The notes under the pieces: generated by a model
The model's input: the letters and a program-made list of their open reading frames with translations, nothing else
Databases searched by the model: none
Told to the model about the DNA's origin: nothing
Translations under genes and position numbers: made by a program
Source of the DNA: Candidatus Thiocaldithrix dubininis
Lineage (GTDB): Bacteria; Pseudomonadota; Gammaproteobacteria; Thiotrichales; Thiotrichaceae
DNA length: 64,000 bases
NCBI GenBank assembly: GCA_029972135.1
Contig: CP124755.1
Location: forward strand, 62,001-126,000
Reading direction: 5' to 3'
Shown here: positions 59,473 through 64,000 of the stretch, one piece after another
Layout: each line of letters begins with the position of its first letter
Numbering within the stretch: the stretch's first letter is position 1

Positions 59473-60012
59473 TTAAAAATTAAAGGCAATTCCGGCTTGA
59501 ATAGTATCTAAACCAGCATTCGGTTTTTTAAGGTTAGCATTGGAGTAATGGATATAACGCAAATGATAATCCAGCTTTTTGGTTTTAATGCCTATGCCTA
59601 AGCGGTCTTCAAATTGAAACGTGCTTGCCATATCTCGACTACCGCCCTTTTTAGTACGCAGTTTGTGGCGTGAAATGACAGCCACCCCAATACCAGCTTC
59701 TACATAAGGTTTAGCGCGGCAATGTTGGCATAAGGTTTTAACGAATACAGGCGACACTGCCACGGCATAGGTATTTTGCTGCGCTCCATGCCAGCGATTA
59801 AACGAGGTTTCGACATAACCGGGTAAAGCAGTGTTGCCTACGCGCAATAATTGCGTTGTTTCCCGTTTATAAGCAATACGTTGAATGCTCATATCCGATT
59901 TAGCACTGCCTACATCAAGACTGAGGGCGGAGTTGTAATAAGTGGCGGCATAAGATTCTGTACAAAAACTTACACCGCTCACTATAGAAAGTAGCGTTGT
60001 AGTAAAACGCAT
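59473..60012 (-). CDS. PagL-like lipid A 3-O-deacylase
   Basis: ATG 60012 gives 179 residues with a signal peptide ending SYAA. The C-terminus RYIHYSNANLKKPNAGLDTIQAGIAFNF matches the PagL signature HxSNAxLxxPNxG, with catalytic His and Ser and a final Phe typical of outer-membrane barrels. At the third catalytic place, 12 residues after Ser, there is Asp where Pseudomonas PagL has Glu. The enzyme would remove a 3-O-acyl chain from lipid A. Confidence 0.82.
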   Translation of the reverse strand: MRFTTTLLSIVSGVSFCTESYAATYYNSALSLDVGSAKSDMSIQRIAYKRETTQLLRVGNTALPGYVETSFNRWHGAQQNTYAVAVSPVFVKTLCQHCRAKPYVEAGIGVAVISRHKLRTKKGGSRDMASTFQFEDRLGIGIKTKKLDYHLRYIHYSNANLKKPNAGLDTIQAGIAFNF

Positions 60013-60028
60013 ACACACCGTTAGAGAG

Positions 60029-60934
60029 TTATAAACTTACCTCTAATATAGTTGCGACCTCGCGGTATTTCTCGGCCGTTTTTCCGACAATTGCTGCCGG
60101 TAATACAGGTCCCGGAGCCGTTTTATTCCAATCCAATGTTTCTAAGTAATCACGCACGAATTGCTTATCAAAAGACGGTGGGCTGATACCTACTTGATAT
60201 TGATCAGCCGGCCAAAAACGTGATGAATCTGGTGTTAAGATTTCGTCAATTAATACCAAGTTGCCATTTTTATCTAAGCCAAATTCAAATTTGGTATCCG
60301 CGATAATAATGCCACGTTCTAAGGCATAAGCGGCTGCTTGTTGGTATAACTCAATACTCACTTGGCGAATTTGTTCTGCCAAATCCTTACCCAGTTTTGC
60401 CTGCATGTCTTCAAAGCTAATATTAATGTCGTGTGTACCAACATCCGCTTTGGTGGAAGGCGTGAAGATAGGTTCGGGCAAACGATCTGCCATTTGTAAG
60501 CCAGCCGGTAATTGAATACCGCACACCGCGCCAGTTTGTTGGTAATCTTTCCAGCCCGAGCCGATTAAATAACCGCGTACAATTGCCTCCACGGGTAACG
60601 ATTTTAAGCGTTTTACTATAATGCTACGCCCTTGCAGCATCGCTTTTTCATCCGCACTTAAAGGCAAATCATCCAAGGTTTTATCGCTTAAGTGATTAGG
60701 AATCACATTCTGGAGCTGGTTAAACCAGAAGTTAGCCACTTGCGTAAGAATAATGCCTTTAGCCGGAATAGGCGTGGGCATAATGACATCAAACGCCGAT
60801 AAGCGATCTGTGGTAACAATTAACATGTGTTCATCGTCAATCGCGTAAATATCCCGCACTTTACCTTTGGCAATTAAAGGCAAGCTGCTTAAGTTTGTCT
60901 CAAACACGGTCGGGGAAGTCGAATTTGTATTCAT
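60029..60934 (-). CDS. purC: Phosphoribosylaminoimidazole-succinocarboxamide synthase
   Basis: ATG 60934 gives 301 residues; the longer frame to 61210 is antisense to purE and is not real. SAICAR synthase motifs are GKVRDIYAIDDEHMLIVTTDRLSAFDVIM, VEAIVRGYLIGSGWKDY, DTKFEFG and LIDEILTPDSSRFW. It belongs to the longer (~300 residue) form. It is divergent from purE across 82 bases. Confidence 0.96.
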   Translation of the reverse strand: MNTNSTSPTVFETNLSSLPLIAKGKVRDIYAIDDEHMLIVTTDRLSAFDVIMPTPIPAKGIILTQVANFWFNQLQNVIPNHLSDKTLDDLPLSADEKAMLQGRSIIVKRLKSLPVEAIVRGYLIGSGWKDYQQTGAVCGIQLPAGLQMADRLPEPIFTPSTKADVGTHDINISFEDMQAKLGKDLAEQIRQVSIELYQQAAAYALERGIIIADTKFEFGLDKNGNLVLIDEILTPDSSRFWPADQYQVGISPPSFDKQFVRDYLETLDWNKTAPGPVLPAAIVGKTAEKYREVATILEVSL

Positions 60935-61016
60935 TACAGATATTGCTCTAATCAAATAGTGCGAAAGGAAACATAGCGTTATAATATCAGATTTTGCAGG
61001 AAACAAGGGTAGCATC

Positions 61017-61517
61017 ATGACCCCAAGCCCTTCTGCCGTAGTCGGCGTCGTTATGGGTAGCAATAGCGATTGGTCGGTAATGGCCAAAGCTGTTGAACAA
61101 CTAGAAAAATTTGGTATTGCGCACGAATATCGTGTCGTATCGGCACATCGTACCCCCGATTTACTGTTTGAGTACGCGGAAACGGCACAAAGTCGCGGCT
61201 TAAAATGCATTATTGCCGGGGCGGGTGGTGCGGCTCATTTACCCGGTATGTTAGCCGCTAAAACCATTGTGCCGGTATTAGGTGTTCCTGTTACGACTCG
61301 CGCCTTAAGTGGTGTTGATTCGCTGTATTCGATTGTGCAAATGCCCAAGGGTGTACCCGTGGCAACCTTTGCGATTGGCGAAGCGGGCGCAGCCAATGCT
61401 GCCTTATTTGCAGTGGCTATGTTGGCGAATGAAGACCCCGCACTAGCGGCAAAATTAGCGCAATTCCGCGAAGAACAGCGCTTACACGCTATGAATATGC
61501 AACTCCCTCCTGAATAA
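61017..61517 (+). CDS. purE: N5-carboxyaminoimidazole ribonucleotide mutase
   Basis: The 166-residue protein has [29 protein letters not shown] and [14 protein letters not shown]. It converts N5-CAIR to CAIR together with PurK. AAGGG lies upstream, and TATAAT at 60980-60985 is a possible -10. Confidence 0.96.
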   Translation: MTPSPSAVVGVVMGSNSDWSVMAKAVEQLEKFGIAHEYRVVSAHRTPDLLFEYAETAQSRGLKCIIAGAGGAAHLPGMLAAKTIVPVLGVPVTTRALSGVDSLYSIVQMPKGVPVATFAIGEAGAANAALFAVAMLANEDPALAAKLAQFREEQRLHAMNMQLPPE

Positions 61518-61535
61518 TTCCGACTGAAAAATTTT

Positions 61536-62672
61536 ATGACACTGCTTCCCGGATCAACGATTGGTATGCTCGGCGGCGGGCAACTTGGGCGTATGTTTAC
61601 TGTTGCGGCTCGCACCTTGGGTTATCGCGTCATTGTGCTTGAACCCGATCCGCATAGCCCAGCGGCGCAATTGGCGGATGAACATATGATTGCCGCTTAT
61701 GATGATGAACATGCACTACGCAGCTTTGGTGGCAAATGCGATGTAGTCACCACGGAATTTGAAAATATTCCAGCGCGGACGTTAGAATTTTTAACCCAAT
61801 TCTGTCCGGTGCGCCCCGCAGCTAAAGCGGTAGAAGTGGCACAAGATCGCATTGTCGAAAAAGAATTCGTGCGTACCTGTGGCTTATCGCCAGTGCCGTT
61901 TGCTGCGATTCGGGAACTCGCCGATATTCATACCGCGACCATTCAATACCCCGCTATTTTAAAAACGGCGCGTTTGGGTTATGACGGTAAAGGACAAATT
62001 ACCGTGCACTCTGCCCAAGAAGCCCAAGATGCCTTTTTGCAATTAGGGCAAGTCGATTGTGTATTGGAACAGCGCGTGGCATTGGAACGGGAAATTTCCG
62101 TGATTCTAGCGCGTAGTGTAGCGGGAGAAGTGCGTTGCTTTCCGGTGGCAGAAAATGAGCACCGCAAAGGTATTTTGCATCAAACCATTGTACCTGCGCG
62201 TATTAGCCCCGCATTAGTGCAAGCTGCCCAACAAGCCGCCACACAAATAGCCCAATGTTTGGCATTTGTCGGGGTGATGGCGGTGGAATTTTTCGTCACT
62301 ACAACGGGCGAATTATTGGTAAATGAAATGGCACCGCGCACGCATAATAGTGGGCATTATACGCTGGACGCCTGTATTACGTCGCAATTTGAACAGCAAG
62401 TTCGCATGGTGTGTGAATTACCCTTTGGCGATACCCATTTATTGTCGCCTGTGGTCATGGTGAATTTATTAGGGGATGTGTGGCATGGCTCACAACCCGA
62501 TTGGTTAAGTTTGCTGCAAAACCCCAATACCAAACTGCATTTATACGGTAAGCGTGAAGCACGGGTTGGGCGTAAAATGGGGCATTATTGCACACTTGCC
62601 GATAATGTTGCGGATGCGATTCAACAAGCCGCCCAAATCTTTCAAGCCTTAGAACAGGATACGCCTTTATGA
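61536..62672 (+). CDS. purK: N5-carboxyaminoimidazole ribonucleotide synthase
   Basis: The 378-residue ATP-grasp enzyme starts TIGMLGGGQLGRMFTVAA and has KTARLGYDGKGQ and NEMAPRTHNSGHYT. It carboxylates AIR with bicarbonate and ATP. It is 18 bases after purE. Confidence 0.96.
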   Translation: MTLLPGSTIGMLGGGQLGRMFTVAARTLGYRVIVLEPDPHSPAAQLADEHMIAAYDDEHALRSFGGKCDVVTTEFENIPARTLEFLTQFCPVRPAAKAVEVAQDRIVEKEFVRTCGLSPVPFAAIRELADIHTATIQYPAILKTARLGYDGKGQITVHSAQEAQDAFLQLGQVDCVLEQRVALEREISVILARSVAGEVRCFPVAENEHRKGILHQTIVPARISPALVQAAQQAATQIAQCLAFVGVMAVEFFVTTTGELLVNEMAPRTHNSGHYTLDACITSQFEQQVRMVCELPFGDTHLLSPVVMVNLLGDVWHGSQPDWLSLLQNPNTKLHLYGKREARVGRKMGHYCTLADNVADAIQQAAQIFQALEQDTPL

Positions 62673-63037
62673 GCACTGGCTTAGTGCATATGCATTTATT
62701 TTTTATTTCATTGTCCCTGCTAATTTATGTAGTGCGTGGTGTATTAATGCTAATGAATAGCCCCGCTGTTACCAATATGACCGCAATTGCAGGTTCATCC
62801 GCTACCTTCTTACTGATTTTAGGCTCGGGCGCTTGGTTAGCCCACCATAATGGGCACGGTATTGATGGTTTTGTGATTAGCAAGTTTCTCGGCTTAATGA
62901 CTTACGTCATTGTCGGCATGATTGCTTTAAAACCGGGGTTAAGCAAACCGATGGCCATTGGCTTATGGGTTACGGGTTTAGCCGCATTCATCACTACGTT
63001 TGCTGTGGGCAAACATTGGCTTCCGGCGTTATTCTAA
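62669..63037 (+). CDS. SirB-like small membrane protein
   Basis: The 122-residue protein has four hydrophobic helices and overlaps purK as ATGA. LHxxxxxLSLLIYVVRG near the start and KFLGLMTYVIVGMIALKPG later resemble the SirB family. Function of the family is unknown. Confidence 0.65.
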   Translation: MSTGLVHMHLFFISLSLLIYVVRGVLMLMNSPAVTNMTAIAGSSATFLLILGSGAWLAHHNGHGIDGFVISKFLGLMTYVIVGMIALKPGLSKPMAIGLWVTGLAAFITTFAVGKHWLPALF

Positions 63038-63627
63038 TGGCAGATATTCCTTACACCCAAAGCTTGCATGATGATATTCGGTTTGAGGCTGAACTTTGCG
63101 GGCAAAAACTACAATTTGCTTCCACTTGGGGTATTTTTTCCCCGCGCGAAATCGACGAAGGCACAGCCTTATTACTTAAATACCTTGAAATTAAGCCTAA
63201 CGATGATTGCTTTGATCTTGGTTGTGGTTATGGCCCGATTGGCTTAACTATGGCCAAGCTTGCGCCACAAGGGCAAACCTTAATGGTCGACAAAGATTTT
63301 ATGGCGGTGGAATACAGCAATAAAAATGCGGCCTTAAATAAATTGTCGAATGCCAAAGCGATGCTCAGCAATGGTTTTCAGCATATCGACAAAAATTTAC
63401 GGTTTGATGTGATTGCCTCGAATATTCCCGCCAAAGTCGGCAAGGAAATGATGAGCATTTTGTTACACGATATGCAGCGGCATCTCAAACCGGGTGGGCG
63501 GGTTTATTTGGTAACGATTAATGGCTTACGTGAATACATGAAACGTAACCTGAAAGACACCTTCGGTAACTTTGATAAGCTAAAACAAGGCGCGGCGTAT
63601 ACCGTGTCGTATGCGGAAAAACGCTGA
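63037..63627 (+). CDS. Class I SAM-dependent methyltransferase, RsmC-like
   Basis: ATG 63037 shares one base with the preceding TAA and gives 196 residues. STWGIFSPREIDEGTALLL and FDLGCGYGPIGLTMAKLAP match the MTS domain of RsmC/YbxB rRNA methyltransferases. The usual NPPF catalytic motif reads SNIPAKVG, so the target may differ from RsmC's guanine. Confidence 0.82.
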   Translation: MADIPYTQSLHDDIRFEAELCGQKLQFASTWGIFSPREIDEGTALLLKYLEIKPNDDCFDLGCGYGPIGLTMAKLAPQGQTLMVDKDFMAVEYSNKNAALNKLSNAKAMLSNGFQHIDKNLRFDVIASNIPAKVGKEMMSILLHDMQRHLKPGGRVYLVTINGLREYMKRNLKDTFGNFDKLKQGAAYTVSYAEKR

Positions 63628-63754
63628 GATTAGTTATTACGTCTATTCCATAGATTTCTTTATAGCGACTGCTTTATGATGGTGGTTGAGTATTTTTTGA
63701 GAACTTGCGCTTAAAAAAGCTTTTCAACAATCATAAAGATTAGGAGACTGTGTA

Positions 63755-63964
63755 ATGTCTATGGGCACTTTGTTAGCTCGACGCTGGCTCGTTGGGCTAT
63801 TGCTATTCATTCCTGTACTCAGTTGGGCTGCCCCCAATCGACCTTTTCCGCAACATATCACGTATGCCGCTGGCACGATTCGCCCTAGCAACTTTACCCA
63901 AGCACAGCAAGATCAGCATGTGCGCGATTTTTATGATTACTGGAAAAGCAATTATTTAACCTGA
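63755..63964 (+). pseudogene. 5' fragment of a secreted protein gene cut by an IS element
   Basis: AGGAGACTGTGTA precedes the ATG. The 69 residues comprise a signal peptide ending SWAA and NRPFPQHITYAAGTIRPSNF with VRDFYDYWKSNYL. This start resembles family 8 glycoside hydrolases, a tentative reading. The last Thr and stop come from the IS left end (ACC-TGA). The gene is probably inactive; the rest lies beyond the window. Confidence 0.65.
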
Positions 63965-64000
63965 GTTCGATGTAAGCAAGTAGCAGTCTTTTGTGGAATA
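63959..64000 (+). mobile_element. Left end of a second IS982-family copy (partial)
   Basis: The 42 bases to the edge match the left end of the element at 18160 with one C-to-T difference. The orientation is the same. The rest is outside the window. Confidence 0.92.

Noticed and set aside
60935-61210. N-terminal extension of purC
   Set aside because: It runs antisense through purE; ATG 60934 restores the normal PurC length.

Overview
The window is a dense stretch of a gammaproteobacterial chromosome with moderate G+C and many TTG/GTG starts. The lineage is read from gene order: ruvB-ybgC-tolQRAB-pal-cpoB-queE, lptF-lptG, feoA-feoB-feoC, porin-glnK-amtB, dapF-DUF484 and divergent purC/purEK. 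A sulfur-oxidising Thiotrichales-type bacterium would fit (TusA, a two-haem cytochrome c5), but that is inference; nothing in the sequence names a species. I see no rRNA, tRNA or CRISPR array.

Layout. 1-8.1 kb is accessory. It begins with a secreted curlin-like repeat protein cut by the left edge. Then come an XRE-type regulator, a predicted beta-helix protein, an unknown secreted protein, an HNH protein, a GNAT/DUF1778 toxin-antitoxin pair, and an AT-rich two-gene unit of an ABC-type ATPase plus a small protein with a PD-(D/E)XK-like core. 8.1-18.2 kb holds a YgiQ radical-SAM protein, a membrane alpha/beta-hydrolase, a solitary cytosine-C5 methyltransferase, hrpA and tatD. tatD is clipped at its last codon by a complete IS982-family element (18160-19154) with a 7-bp target duplication.

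19-36 kb is mostly housekeeping: an OmpA/BON protein, cytochrome c5, an ABC exporter, lipA, a DUF815 ATPase, an ankyrin protein, DUF484, dapF, tusA, bioF, an acidic-repeat TPR protein, a MenA-type prenyltransferase divergent from ubiD, and lptFG. 36.5-45.8 kb carries ruvB, ybgC, the Tol-Pal envelope machine, queE, rluB and an FKBP isomerase lipoprotein. 45.8-51.5 kb has ubiK, a nitrogen cluster (porin, glnK, amtB) behind a near-perfect sigma-54 promoter, ilvD and a protoglobin. 51.7-54.5 kb is feoABC behind a Fur-box-like site. 54.6-64 kb has rluE, relA, two tandem GspC-like genes, a PagL-like lipid A deacylase, purC/purE/purK, a SirB-like membrane protein and a methyltransferase. The last gene is secreted and is cut off by the left end of a second copy of the same IS, which runs off the window.

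The best candidate for an undescribed system is the ATPase plus nuclease-like pair at 6126-8040, which sits beside the toxin-antitoxin and HNH genes. The architecture recalls ATPase-nuclease phage-defence modules such as Septu, Gabija and PARIS, but I recognise neither protein as a member of those families. Function there is inference.
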